A DNA stretch of 64,000 nucleotides from Ilex aquifolium (lineage: Eukaryota; Streptophyta; Magnoliopsida; Aquifoliales; Aquifoliaceae). Below the pieces are notes generated by a model. That model saw only the letters and a program-made list of their open reading frames with translations. It had not been told where the DNA came from and did no database searches. This document shows positions 23,686 through 34,770 of the stretch, one piece after another; position 1 is the first letter of the stretch; every line of letters begins with the position of its first letter. The translations under genes and the position numbers were made by a program. The stretch lies in NCBI GenBank assembly GCA_951799425.1, contig OX637398.1, forward strand, positions 17,928,270-17,992,269. Direction: 5' to 3'.

Positions 23686-24084
23686 GAGCATCTCCAACAA
23701 AGTTTTATATTTTAACTATTCAAAAGTATAACTTTTTATATTACTTACTCACTTTTTCAATATACACCCCAACAAGTTTTTTTTTAACTAACTTCTTTTA
23801 GATATTATTTCACATATTTTGTATCATTGTTGGGACTGTTGAGGGAGAGAAAGAATGGAAGGAAAGACAGAAAGTGGACAAGAGAGGAGGGAAAGGAAAT
23901 GAGGAGAGAGCAAAAATTATAAAATATTTATCCAAGTTACTATAGTAATGCTCTATATTTAGAGTATCACCAAGCAAAATGATATTTTACAGCATCTGAA
24001 CATATTCTGTTAGAGCATAATTTTTTCTTTGGTTAACTAAATTTTAACTATTCATGAATTTTATATGTTCTATTGGAGATGCTC
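23686..24084 (+). mobile_element. MITE, PIF/Harbinger-like, copy in U4
   Basis: GAGCATCTCCAACA at the left and GGAGATGCTC at the right. The right-hand TTA has become CTA, as also in U5. Confidence 0.75.
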
Positions 24085-24213
24085 CTACAAACTCCGAACA
24101 ACGGCTCTTGGTTTTTTATTTGACTCGTAACCATACAAATGATTTGTTGGCTTGAAATTTTTGTGGGCTTTTCTTTTAGGGGTCTAGAGTTGTTCTAGAA
24201 CGCAAAAAATCGT

Positions 24214-24546
24214 AGATATGTGCTTGAAATCAGTAGATCTATATTTGAAATCATCAAATCAGTGTTAGAAATCATCAGATCTGGGTTTGGTATTTGTAGA
24301 TCTGTGTTTGAAATCATCAAATCAACAGATATGTGTTTGGTATTAGTAGATATGTGTTTGAAATCATCAAATCAGTGTTGGAAATCATGAGATCTATGTT
24401 TTGTATTAGTAGATCTGTGTTTGAAATCATCAAATCAGTGTTAGAAACCATCATATCTGTGTTTTGTATTCGTAGATCAATGTTTGAAATCATCAAATCA
24501 TTGTCATCAGCTCGGCGTTTGAAATTAATATATCAATGTTTGAGGT
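24214..24546 (+). repeat. 21-bp minisatellite, U4 copy
   Basis: An array of GATCTGTGTTTGAAATCATCA-like words with B-type variants (CAACAGATATG, TCATCAGCTCGGCG). An apparent frame at 24333-24551 is a by-product. Confidence 0.75.
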
Positions 24547-26184
24547 TGTGAAATCCGAGAAAATTAAAACTTAATTAAAAAGGGTAAAACTGTAATTAGT
24601 TGTTACGGTACGAGTTGATAACCCAAATTTTACTACAACTTGAATGACGAAACAAACCTCACCGTCAGATTCGTATCGTGAAAACTAGTTACCTAGGCAA
24701 TTTTCATTGAATTTAGAGAAAGTCTGATTTTTTATGTTTTACGATGCGATGGGTGTCGCGTAACTAAAATTATCGTGATCAAATTTTATTCACATGACTC
24801 AAAAAAATAATTTAAAATTAGTTCAATAAAAATATACTAAACTGAATGCGGGGCGAGATTTAATTGATTCGGAATAAAATTTGACCAGTTAAAGTGGGAC
24901 ATGTGGTGCAACAAGGGCCAAACAAATTACAAAATATAAAAAGGGGAAAGTTTTGGGTTTTCTCCCATTTTTCTTCGCACACGCCATCCGATAAGGAGAG
25001 ATGGAGAAGAGAGAAAGGAAAGACAAAATCTCATTTCCCTCTTCCGTTTTAGATCCGCAGAGATTCAATCGTCCGATCGTTTACCACCTATTTACCAATT
25101 TAAATAAAATTAATATAATAATAAATTAATAATTATTTTAAAGAAATTAGCCATTTTTTTTTAGTGACAGCCACAAAAAAATATCTATAAATTGTTTTTA
25201 GTGACAGCCACATAATTTGTTTTTTAATTTAGTGACAACCACATAAATTATAATAATAAATTATTTTGGATTGTAGTTTGTACTTTGTAATATGGGGTGT
25301 TATCTTTAAATATCACATTTTTTTTGTTAGTTTGTTAGTTTTATAAAGTTATATAGCATTTTTAAACAAACAGGTGAATGGGTCTAATAGGTGGTTTGTC
25401 GTGTGTACTCGAACCTACCCAACACAAATCATTTAAAACTAAACGGAGCCGTGTCGTTTTGACATCCCTCCGTATAATATGTGATATGTATCATTGATAC
25501 GTGTTGATACTTCACAGAAATGATGCATGTTACTTCAGTGTATCGGTTTTGCTTCGTTCGTGCGATATATGACACAATATAACCGATACAAGACGATACG
25601 TACGAGTCATCCCATACAAGGCAAAACAGATTATTGTTACTTTTATTTTTTAAAATTTTAAACTGAAAACAACACCATTTCACATAGAAATAATTTTTGT
25701 AAATACTAGGCAATGAAGTAACGTCGTTTCAGTATCTACGGCTTTGAAAAATTTAGAAGCGTTCTTTTTTAATTTGTTCCTTCGCAAGGGAAAATAGTTT
25801 GATTATTAAAAGTATCATTTTCAAGCTCTTTTAGATGTTAAAATTAAAACTCTTTAAATTTTGATATTGATAAATTATGTTAGAAACCTGGGGTATGTTT
25901 GGATTGTATCTCCAAATCCGATTTGTTGGTTTCAAGTGTTAAAAAATAAGAAAACATGTTTGGATTGCGTAAGAAATATCTCTGTTGTCGAAAAATTCCA
26001 AAAAGTAAAAAATTTGAAAATACCTTTAACATGTTTTTGGCTTTTTGCATAACAACGAAAATACGTGGACTCCATTATTGTTCATTTAGAGTGCCCATGT
26101 AAAAGGCAAGAAAACATTTATCTCTCCTCCTTTGAATGGCTACCAGTCATCTCTTCTCATTTCAACATCTACCAGTCTTTCTTA

Positions 26185-26584
26185 GAGCATCTCCAATAAA
26201 GTTTTATATTTTAACTATTCAAAAGTATAACTTTTTATATTACTTACTCACTTTTTCAATATACACCCCAACAAGTTTTTTTTTTAACTAACTTCTTTTA
26301 GATATTATTTCACATATTTTGTATCTTTGTTGGGACTGTTGAGGGAGAGAAAGAATGGAAGGAAAGACAGAAAGTGGACAATAGAGGTGGGAAAGGACAT
26401 GAGGAGAGGGCAAAAATTATAAAATATTTATCCAAGTTACTATAGTAATGCTCTATATTTGGAGTATCACCTAGCAAAATGATATTTTACAGCATCTGAA
26501 CATATTCTGTTATAGCATAATTTTTTCTTTGTTTAACTAAATTTTAACTATTTATGAATTTTATATGTTCTACTGGAGATGCTC
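26185..26584 (+). mobile_element. MITE, PIF/Harbinger-like, copy in U5
   Basis: GAGCATCTCCAATA...GGAGATGCTC ends, with TTA at the left and a mutated CTA at the right. Confidence 0.75.
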
Positions 26585-26712
26585 CTACAAACTCCGAACA
26601 ACGGCTCTTGGTTTTTTATTTGACTCGTAACCATACACATGATTTGTTGGTTTGAAATTTTTTGTGGGCTTTTCTTTTAGGGGTCTAGATTTGTTCTAGA
26701 ACGCAAAAAATC

Positions 26713-27078
26713 GTAGATATGTGCTTGAAATCAGTAGATCTATGTTTGAAATCATCAAATCAGTGTTAGAAATCATCAGATCTGGGTTTGGTATTTGTAG
26801 ATCTGCTTGAAATCAGTAGATCTATGTTTGAAATCATCAATTCAGTGTTAGAAATCAACAGATATGTGTTTGGTATTAGTAGATACGTGTTTGAAATCAT
26901 CAAATTAGTGTTGGAAATCATGAGATCTATGTTTTGTATTAGTAGATCTGTGTTTGAAATCATCAAATCAGTGTTAGAAACCATCATATCTGTGTTTTGT
27001 ATTCGTAGATCAGTGTTTGAAATCATCAAATCATTGTCATCAGCTCGGCGTTTGAAGTTATTAGATCAATGTTTGAGG
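26713..27078 (+). repeat. 21-bp minisatellite, U5 copy (expanded)
   Basis: The array of GATCTGTGTTTGAAATCATCA-like words carries an internal rearrangement near 26808-26860, where part of the array start is duplicated (CTTGAAATCAGTAGATCTATG occurs twice). Frames are open on both strands (26788-27084 plus, 26766-27029 minus). Confidence 0.75.
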
Positions 27079-28026
27079 TTGTGAAATCCGAGAAAATTAA
27101 AACTTAATTAAAAAGGGTAAAACTATAATTAGTTGTTACGGTACGAGTTGATAACCCAAATTTTACTACAACTTGAATGACGAAACAAACCTAACCGTCA
27201 GATTCGTATCGTGAAATCTAGTTACCCAGACAATTTTCATTGAATTTCGAGAAAGTCTGATTTTTTACGTTTTACGATGCGATGGGTGTCGCGTGACTAA
27301 AATTATCATGATCAAATTTTATTCACATTACTCAAAAAAATAATTTAAAATTAGTTCAATAAAAATATACTAAACTTAATGCGGGGCGAGATTTAATTGA
27401 TTCGGAATAAAATTTGACCAGTTAAAGTGGGACATGTGGTGCAACAAGGGCCAAACAAATTACAAAATATAAAAAGGGGAAAGTTTTGGGTTTTCTCCCA
27501 TTTTTCTTCCCACATGCCATACGATAAGGAGAGATGGAGAAGAGAGAAAGAAAAGACAAAACCTCCTTTCCCTCTTCCGTTTTAGATCCGCAGAGATTCA
27601 ATCGTCGGATCGTTTATCACCTGTTTACCGATTTAAATAAAATTAATATAATAATAAATTAATAATTATTTTAAAGAAATTAGCCATTTTTTTTAGTGAC
27701 ACCACAAAAAAATTTCTATAAATTATTTTTAGGGACAGCCACATAATTTGTTTTTTAATTTAGTGACAACCACAGAAATTATAATAATAAATTATTTTGG
27801 ATTGTAGTTTGTACTTTGTAGTATGGCGTGTTATCTTTAAATATCACATTTTTTTTGTTAGTTTTATAAAGTTAGATAGCATTTTTAAACAAACAGGTGA
27901 ATGTGTCTAATTGGTGGTTTGTCGTGTTTACTCGAACCTACCCAACACAAATCATTTAAAACTAAACGGGTTAAATGAGCCGCGTCGTTTTGACATCCCT
28001 ACGTATAATATGTGGTATGTATTATT

Positions 28027-28608
28027 GATACGTGTTGATACATCACAGAAATGATGCCTGTTACTTCAGTGCATCGGTTTTGCTTCGTTCGTGCGATATA
28101 TGACACAATATAACCGATACAAGACGATACGTACGAGTCATCTGATACAAGGCGAAACAGATTATTGTTATTTTTATTTTTTTGAATTTTAAACAGAAAA
28201 CAACACCATTTCACACAGGAAAACAATTTTTGTAAATACTAGGCAATGAAGTGACATCGTTTCACTATCTACGGCTTTTAAAAATTTAGAAGCGTTCTTT
28301 TTTTATTTGTTCCATCGGAAGGGAAAATAGTTTGATTATTAAAAGTATCATTGTCAAGCTCTTTTAGAAGTGAAAATTTAAACTCTTTAAATTTTGATAT
28401 TGATAAATTATGTTAGAAACCTGGGGTATGTTTGGATTGTATCTCCAAATCCGATTTTTTGGTTTCGAGTATTAAAAAATAAGAAAACATGTTTGAATTG
28501 CGTAAGAAATATCTCTGTTGTCTAAAAATTCCAAAAAGTAAAAAATTTAAAAACACCTTTAACATGTTTTTGGCTTTTTGCATAACAACGAAAATACATG
28601 GGCTCCAT
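28027..28608 (+). repeat. Tandem unit U6, truncated
   Basis: The first ~580 bp of a unit with A-type variants, closest to U3. It ends abruptly in ATGGGCTCCATTA where an inverted LTR stub begins. Confidence 0.85.
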
Positions 28609-28922
28609 TAAAATTATTTTAAATGAAAATGTTCAAAAAAATATATTTTCGCTTGTGCCCGGGTTTGGCCGGTCCCACCAGGGCCACTAGGGATACCCTT
28701 TCGGTCCAATTTTTGAAACTATTTATGTTTAAGCTCAAATTCACACAGTAGGTGTATTTTAACATTATAAGCATGTTTATATTTTATGGAATACTCAAAT
28801 TATGCTTCTAAATATGACCTATGCCTAAACGATGCATATGTAGTGTCTTACCGGCAAATGATGCATGAATAGTGCCCTACAGGCAAAACTGAAAAATTTA
28901 TCCTCACTTTTCAGATCTCTAC
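28609..28922 (-). repeat. Inverted stub of an E1/E2-family LTR (first ~314 bp)
   Basis: On the minus strand it begins TGTAGAGATCTGAAAAGTG at 28922 and follows the LTR for about 314 bp before stopping inside the AT-rich segment. It aligns with 44177-44490. The right edge is a true LTR terminus. The left edge is a breakpoint against U6. It is diverged (for example CGCTTGTGCCCGGG in place of GATAGTGGCCGAG). Confidence 0.85.
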
Positions 28923-28998
28923 AATTGACCTTCATTTGATTTTTATTTTTTCTATGAGAAATCGACTCTATTTCTATTCGAGTGTTGGTTGTTGTATT
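28923..28998. other. Short unassigned flank between LTR stub and E2
   Basis: These 76 bp were continuous with 38242 onward before E2 inserted, as shown by the GTATT duplication (28994-28998 and 38237-38241). No feature is recognised. Confidence 0.6.
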
Positions 28999-31057
28999 TG
29001 TAGAGATCTGAAAAGTGAGGATAAATTTGTCAGTTTTGCCGGTAGGGCACTATTCATGCATCATTTGTCGGTAGGACACTACATATGCATCATTTAAGCA
29101 TAAGTTATGTTTACAAGAATAATTTGAGTATGTCATAGAAGAGAAACATGCTTAGAATATTAAAATACATCTACTATGCGAATTTGAGCCTAAACGGAAA
29201 CAGTTCCCAAAATTGGACAAAAAAGGTATCCCGAGTGGCCTAGGTGGGACCCGCCATACTCGGCCACTATCAAAAATATATTTTTTTGAAAATTTTCATT
29301 TACAATAATTTTAAGAACTTTGGCTAAAATAAAATGTCGAATTGAGGCGTTTCGGGACGAGTTGTAGTGTAACGGGGTCCCGGATTCATCAAGGGCAAAA
29401 GGGTCATTTTGCCCCTTTACCCTCCACTATAAATACAGACCTTTAGTGTAAAAATATCAGTGTTTTTGGTCTGAGATAGAGCAGTACACGTTTTTGGAGG
29501 AAAAGAGAAGAAAAACCCTAAGTTCTTCAAGCTTCAAGCCACCAAAACTCAATCTTAGGTCAAGATTTTTGCAAGACTTCCTTCTAAGAAGTTGTTCCTC
29601 TCAACAAGAGCTAGATTCTCACCGATCGGTTCCGCTATAAAGCGAACACAACTCTCTTGGTTTGAGAAAAACCATTCTAGGTATGATATTTTACTAAGTT
29701 GGGAATAGATTTAAGTTTTCTTGCCTTTCTATGTATTGATTGAATGATTTAGGTGTTTACTTGATGTTAGAAAATTATTTAGTTGGTAGTTGCTTTGAAA
29801 ACTTAGAGTTAATGGTTTAAGTACTTTTGTGTTCTTTGAGTTTCTTGACTATTTATTGCTATGATAATTGTGTACCTTGCATATAGGTAGGATTATCATA
29901 TTCTAGCTTATATTCATGTAGAGAAATTCTTGTGGTTTGAGAGTTATGATTTATTCCATGAGTTGGTAAAGTGTTGTGAATTTGAAGTTATGTTTTACTT
30001 TATGAATGAGGCATATTTTAAGTTGCACACCATGTGTTTGATGAAATGTTCCATAGAATTTACATTGAGAAAAACCATGGCATATTGGCATACATGAATC
30101 CTTGGAACATAGTGTGGGTTGAGCACTTGGTGCTATGCATTATGAGGGTGTAGATCCTGTGGTGAAAAACCCAAAATCTGGCCAATGACAGTACTCGCGG
30201 GCTGACGGGGGCGGACCGTGAAGCGAGACATGGGTGGCATAGAGTTGCATGGGTGTGTCATACATATTGACATTGCATAGTATTGAGGGATTATGGGGTT
30301 GTAGCATTTAAAATGTACACTTGCACATGCCACGCCTTAAATTTGTTCCTAGCATTAGTATTTTGTCATACCAGCGGTTGAGCTGACCCATTCGTGGGAT
30401 ATCATATTACAGATGAGGCTCCCGGTACTTGAGACTTGAGTAAGTCTTAAAGGAAGGAGAGAAAAGGGGCTTGAATGGATATTTGGCCCTTGGGGCATGT
30501 TTTGTATGTATGGGCATAAGCCCAAATGATTTGTATTTTCAATTTGGAAAAGTAATAGATTATAGACCTTGGGTCATTTTAAAGTGTAAGGGTGTAAACC
30601 CAATTCATATGTTGGATGTCTTTATTTAATGAGTATCATATATGTATATTGGGGCAACTAGATGTGTATGTTGAGAATAAGGGATGTATGTTTAATTTAC
30701 ATGGATTGTGGCCACCGAGTGAGGGTGGGTTGTGATATATTTATGCATATGAAAATTGTGAACATTAGGTGGGAAAAAGGCTTGGAAAACAAAGGAGGTT
30801 ATGTCGAAATTTTATGAAAAATTAAAACACTTGTTAAGTGTGTAAAACACCTTTTAAATAGGTGGGAGTGGTGTATAAAGGGGGGTTTAGAAACCTTGAA
30901 GGAATAGGCTAACAATGGAATAAAAATGGCTTGAAAAACTTTGGGAAAACGTGGGAAATGGATGAGAAATCAATTTATCCAACCTAATGACCTTTCATTT
31001 ATTTTTCTTATTCTTTTTCACTCACTCCCCGGGTTTGTGGAAATTCGGGGCGTGACA
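28999..31057 (+). repeat. E2 5' LTR (2,059 bp)
   Basis: It starts TGTAGAGATCTG after the GTATT duplication and ends GGGGCGTGACA at the primer-binding site. It is shorter than the E1 LTR by about 107 bp, largely through a deletion around 29970, where E1 has extra TTGTGTATTTGTAATTC-type sequence. Confidence 0.95.
29428..29435 (+). promoter_or_regulatory. Putative TATA box in E2 5' LTR
   Basis: TATAAATA lies 429 bp into the LTR, in the same context as in E1. The E2 3' LTR keeps it as well. Confidence 0.6.
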
Positions 31058-31318
31058 ACTTGGTATCAGAGCCTAGGTTCGAATACCTAGGGACTGTGGG
31101 GTGTTGTTGAACACTATAGGGTTGTTACACATGGTTTTAAATTTTGGTGAACATTATGTTAAGTGTAAAAACTTGTTTGGTGTATGTTAAGACATGTTGT
31201 AGTTATTATTTGTCAAGTGTGAGTTGTTGACATGTACGTGCTTCTTGTTCTTTTAAATGCATATGTCTAATGTGAAAAGAGGTATTAATTTTTAAATGCC
31301 TATTGGACTTGTAGACAC
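31058..31318 (+). other. E2 leader between LTR and gag
   Basis: 261 bp with no frame of its own, nearly identical to 10728-10988 of E1. Confidence 0.6.
31061..31072 (+). other. Primer-binding site of E2 (initiator tRNA-Met)
   Basis: TGGTATCAGAGC lies three bases after the LTR end. Confidence 0.9.
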
Positions 31319-32740
31319 ATGCCACCAAAGAGGACTCCTGCTATACCTGTAGTACCTAGGCGCGGTAGGCCTAGAGCGACGGCACCACCGCGGCGTGGTA
31401 GGCCTCGAGCTGCTGCTCCTGCTCATAGCACAGCTGAGGAGGACGTTCCTCATGCTCCTGCACCTGCCCCAGTAGAGGAGGTGGAGCAGAGCATTGGCGC
31501 CAGAGATATGGCGGCCATTTTACATGAGTGTTTTCGAGCCATGCAGGAGACTAGGACTGCAGGTGGCGAGACCAGGGATACCCACGTGATGAGGGTATTC
31601 CAGAGGATGAGACCTCCTACGTTTGCTGGACAGCCCGACCCTCTAGTAGCCGAGGAGTGGTTAGAGCATATCACCAGGATCCTGGACTCACAGGCGATCA
31701 TAGAGCCCCATTTGAGGATCAGGTGTGCCTCCTTCCAGTTTACTGAGTTGGCTAGCTAGTGGTGGAGAATAGCTACTCACCGGATAGATAGTTTCGGGGA
31801 GGGATGGGATGCATTTGTGGCCATGTTCAATGACCACTATTTTCCTGAGACTACACGGATTGGATACATGGATGAGTTCATGGCTCTTCTACAACGGGAC
31901 ATGACGGTGACTCAGTATGAGTCTCGATTTACTGCATTGGGGAGATTTGCCCCACATGTTATTCAGGAGGAACGACTGAGGGTCCTTTACTTTGTTCGGG
32001 GGTTGAAGACCTCCATCAGGGATAGACTGGCAGGCCACATTATGGAGACATACGATGAGGCAGTGATGAGGGCCACCAAGGTTGAGAGGGAGTTGGCCGA
32101 CCTGAGAAGGATTAGAGAGTCCCGAACGCAGAGTGGGGCAGTTACAGCTCAGGCTTCTACGTCTGTCCCAGTTTACACTGGTAGGGGAGCGGCGAAGAGG
32201 TACAGGACTAGTGCTTCTTTTGCACAGACATCGCAGCAACCTGCCCAGTTTTTACCTCCTCGACCTTCTATGCCTATTTCTTTCCAGGGGGGAGTACCTC
32301 AAAGGCCCCTTACTTGTTATCAGTGTAGACAACCTGGTCATAGAATGGCTGATTGCCCCCAGAGAGATCCCAGCCAGGGGCGTGGAGCTGGATCGAGCTA
32401 GGGGTCATTTCCACCACCGGTACAGGGTCAGGGGTGGAGAGCTCCACAGCTTTGCTACACTTGTCACCAGGCAGGCCATGTTAGGGCCAACTGTCCTCAG
32501 GGGCAGACTTCACATAGCTCGCAGAGACCACATTACTATCAGCATACTCAGGTGCCTCTGCCACAGCCACAGTTAGGTCATAGACCTCCGGCACCATATT
32601 CACAGTCTGCACCCTCCGCACAGAGTGTTGGAGCTCCCGGACAGAGGGGAGGAGGTCAGCAGGGACAGAGAGGGGGAGGTAGGCAAGGCCAGACCACTCA
32701 GGGTCGTGTTTATGCAGTGGCCACACCAGAGACATCTACT
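31319..32740 (+). pseudogene. E2 gag (capsid and two-knuckle nucleocapsid), two nonsense codons
   Basis: Same layout as E1 gag: basic RRGRPRA repeats at the N-terminus, capsid domain at about 31600-31990, knuckle 1 (CYQC...GHRMADC) at about 32316-32360, knuckle 2 (CYTC...GHVRANC) at about 32452-32495, then a Gly/Gln-rich linker. The first TAG lies inside the capsid domain and the second lies between the two knuckles. Translation from the normal start would give only about 146 residues. Expected role when intact is assembly of virus-like particles and RNA packaging. Confidence 0.9.
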
Positions 32741-34770
32741 TCTGGACCTTCAGTGGTTCGAGGTACATTCCTTGTGTTTAGTTCATGGGCTAGCGTACTG
32801 ATAGACTCGGGTGCATCTCATTCATTCATATCTATCATGCTTGCCATGACATTGGGACTGGATATAGATCGGTTAGATCCACCATTGCATGTTGACACCC
32901 CAGTTGGGGGTAGTGTGATATTGACGAGGATCTGTAGAGATTGCTCGATAGAGATAGCCGATCGCATCCTTTATTTTGATTTCATTCTGCTTGACATGTC
33001 TGGTTTTGATATTATTTTGGGGATGGATTGGTTGTTTACTTTTCGGGCGAGTATAGATTGCTACAGGGGGAGAGTGACAGTGTGTACTCCTGAGGGAGAT
33101 AGCTTTTATTTCACGGGAGATCGTGGGGATTTCTTAGTTCCACCCTTGTATAACTCGAGGAGTTGGGGAGGTCATAGTTACATGTTGGCTAGTTTGGTAG
33201 CAGATGGGAGTGAGACTATAGAGAGTGTGTTACCAGCCGTCGTGGATGAGTTTCCGGATGTCTTCCCGGATGACTTGACTAGTCTACCGCCGAGACGAGA
33301 GATAGAGTTCACGATAGAGCTTATCCCAGGCACTATGCCTATTTCCATTCCACCTTACCGTATGGCTCCAGCTGAGTTGAGAGAGCTGAAGCAGCAGTTG
33401 ACTGATTTGCTGGGTAAGGGTTTTATTCGTCCTAGTACTTCTCCGTGGGGTGCTTCGGCACTATTTCCGAAGAAGAAGGATGAAACATTGCATTTGTGTG
33501 TGGACTATAGGAGGCTGAATCGAGTCACTATCAAGAACAAGTACCCGTTGCCGAGGATAGATGACTTGTTTGATCAGCTTAGGGGTTCGAAGTATTTCTC
33601 AAAGATTGATCTTAGATCGGGGTATCATCAGTTGAGAGTACGGGAGGAGGATGTGGCGAAGACAGCTTTTCGCACTCGTTATGGCCATTATGAATTCGTG
33701 GTTATGCCATTCGGTGTGACGAATGCCCCAGCGGCATTCATGGACTTGATGCATCGCATTTTTAGTCCTTATTTAGATCAGTTTGTTGTGGTGTTTGTTG
33801 ATGATATTTTGATTTATTCACCTTCTGAGGATGAGCATGCTTTTCACCTACGGACTGTGTTACAGATTTTGAGGGAACACTGTTTATTTGCTAAGCTCTC
33901 GAAGTGTGAGTTTTGGCTTCAGGAGGTGCAGTTTCTAGGCCATGTTGTGTCAGGTAGTGGAGTATCTGTGGATCCTTCTAAGATTGACGCTGTTATTAGT
34001 TGGGAGAGGCCGAAGAGTGTATTTGAGATTCGAAGTTTCTTGGGATTGGCAGGGTACTACCGTCGGTTTGTAGAGGGGTTTTCTCGTCTTGCCGCGTCGA
34101 TGACTCGTCTGACGCGCAAGGGCATTAGATTTGAGTGGACAGATGACTGTGAGCATTCATTTCAGGAGCTGAAGAAGAGGCTGACTTCAGCACCTGTCCT
34201 GATTATACCTAAGGGAGGTATTGGCTATACCGTCTATTGTGATGCTTCACGAGAGGGATTAGGATGTGTGTTGATGCAGGAGGGTAGAGTGGTAGCCTAT
34301 GGTTCTCGTCAGTTAAAGAGTCATGAGCAGAACTACCCCACACATGATTTGGAGTTAGCTGCCGTCATTTTTGCACTTAAGAGTTGGCGACACTACTTAT
34401 ATGGGGAGAGGTTCGAGGTGTTCTCGGATCACAAGAGCCTCAGATACATCTTCACGCAGAAGGACTTGAACCTTCGGCAAAGGAGATGGATGGAGTATAT
34501 GGAGGACTATGACTTTGACCTTCAGTACCATCCTGGGAAGGCTAATGTCGTAGCAGATGCACTTAGTAGAAGACCGAGGAGCACTGTAGCTAGCATTGCT
34601 ATTAGGGAGTGGGAGATGATGGGAGACATTGGTGAGTTTGACTTAGACCTTGCCGAGTCTGAGGGACACGCCACACTATTCAGTGTTTGTGCACAACCTA
34701 CACTGTTGAGCAGGGTTATTGAGACACAGTTACAGGACACAGAGGCACTGCAGATTCGAGCACGAGTTGC
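32741..34770 (+). CDS. E2 pol: protease, reverse transcriptase and RNase H (open frame)
   Basis: The frame is uninterrupted. Protease: DSGASHSF with the Asp at about 32804, closing ILGMDWL at about 33030. Reverse transcriptase: PISIPPYRM at about 33340, [27 protein letters not shown] and the catalytic FVDDIL with the Asp pair at 33800-33805. RNase [11 protein letters not shown] at about 34235, [12 protein letters not shown] and VVADALSR at about 34550. One possible weakening is His for Arg in the DETL(R/H)LCVDY segment at about 33490, where E1 keeps Arg. It lies downstream of the gag stops in the same polyprotein, so it has no start of its own; the internal ATG at 32552 is not a natural initiation site as far as I can tell. 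Confidence 0.88.

Larger units (their letters stand above)
22995..25495 (+). repeat. Tandem unit U4
   Basis: A complete 2,501 bp unit. Its MITE is at 23686-24084, minisatellite at about 24214-24546 and fossil LTR from about 24547. The first half is of B type, while the second half (AGTGACAGCCACAAAAAAATATC) is of A type, so U4 looks like a recombinant between the two variants. Confidence 0.85.
25496..28026 (+). repeat. Tandem unit U5
   Basis: A complete 2,531 bp unit. Its MITE is at 26185-26584, minisatellite at about 26713-27078 and fossil LTR from about 27079. It is of B type in both halves and is closest to U2, including the GGGTTAAATGAGCCG stretch before the unit end. Confidence 0.85.
18013..28608 (+). 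repeat. Main tandem array of the 2.5 kb composite unit (U2-U6)
   Basis: Four complete units and the start of a fifth follow head to tail, with periods of 2,516, 2,466, 2,501 and 2,531 bp. Unit starts are taken at the GATACGTGTTGATAC junction. Each unit runs through a segment rich in GATAC/GTATC words, a conserved 450 bp AT-rich segment, a MITE, a 21-bp minisatellite, a fossil LTR start and the end of an inverted-repeat element. No gene is seen in any unit. U1 (6291-8561) was the preceding unit before E1 inserted. Confidence 0.9.

Noticed and set aside
32399-32401. TAG followed by GGG in E2 gag, considered as a programmed readthrough stop between gag and pol
   Set aside because: E1 has CAG at this place, the stop lies between the two zinc knuckles rather than at the gag-pol border, and a second TAG occurs upstream. 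Mutation is the simpler explanation.
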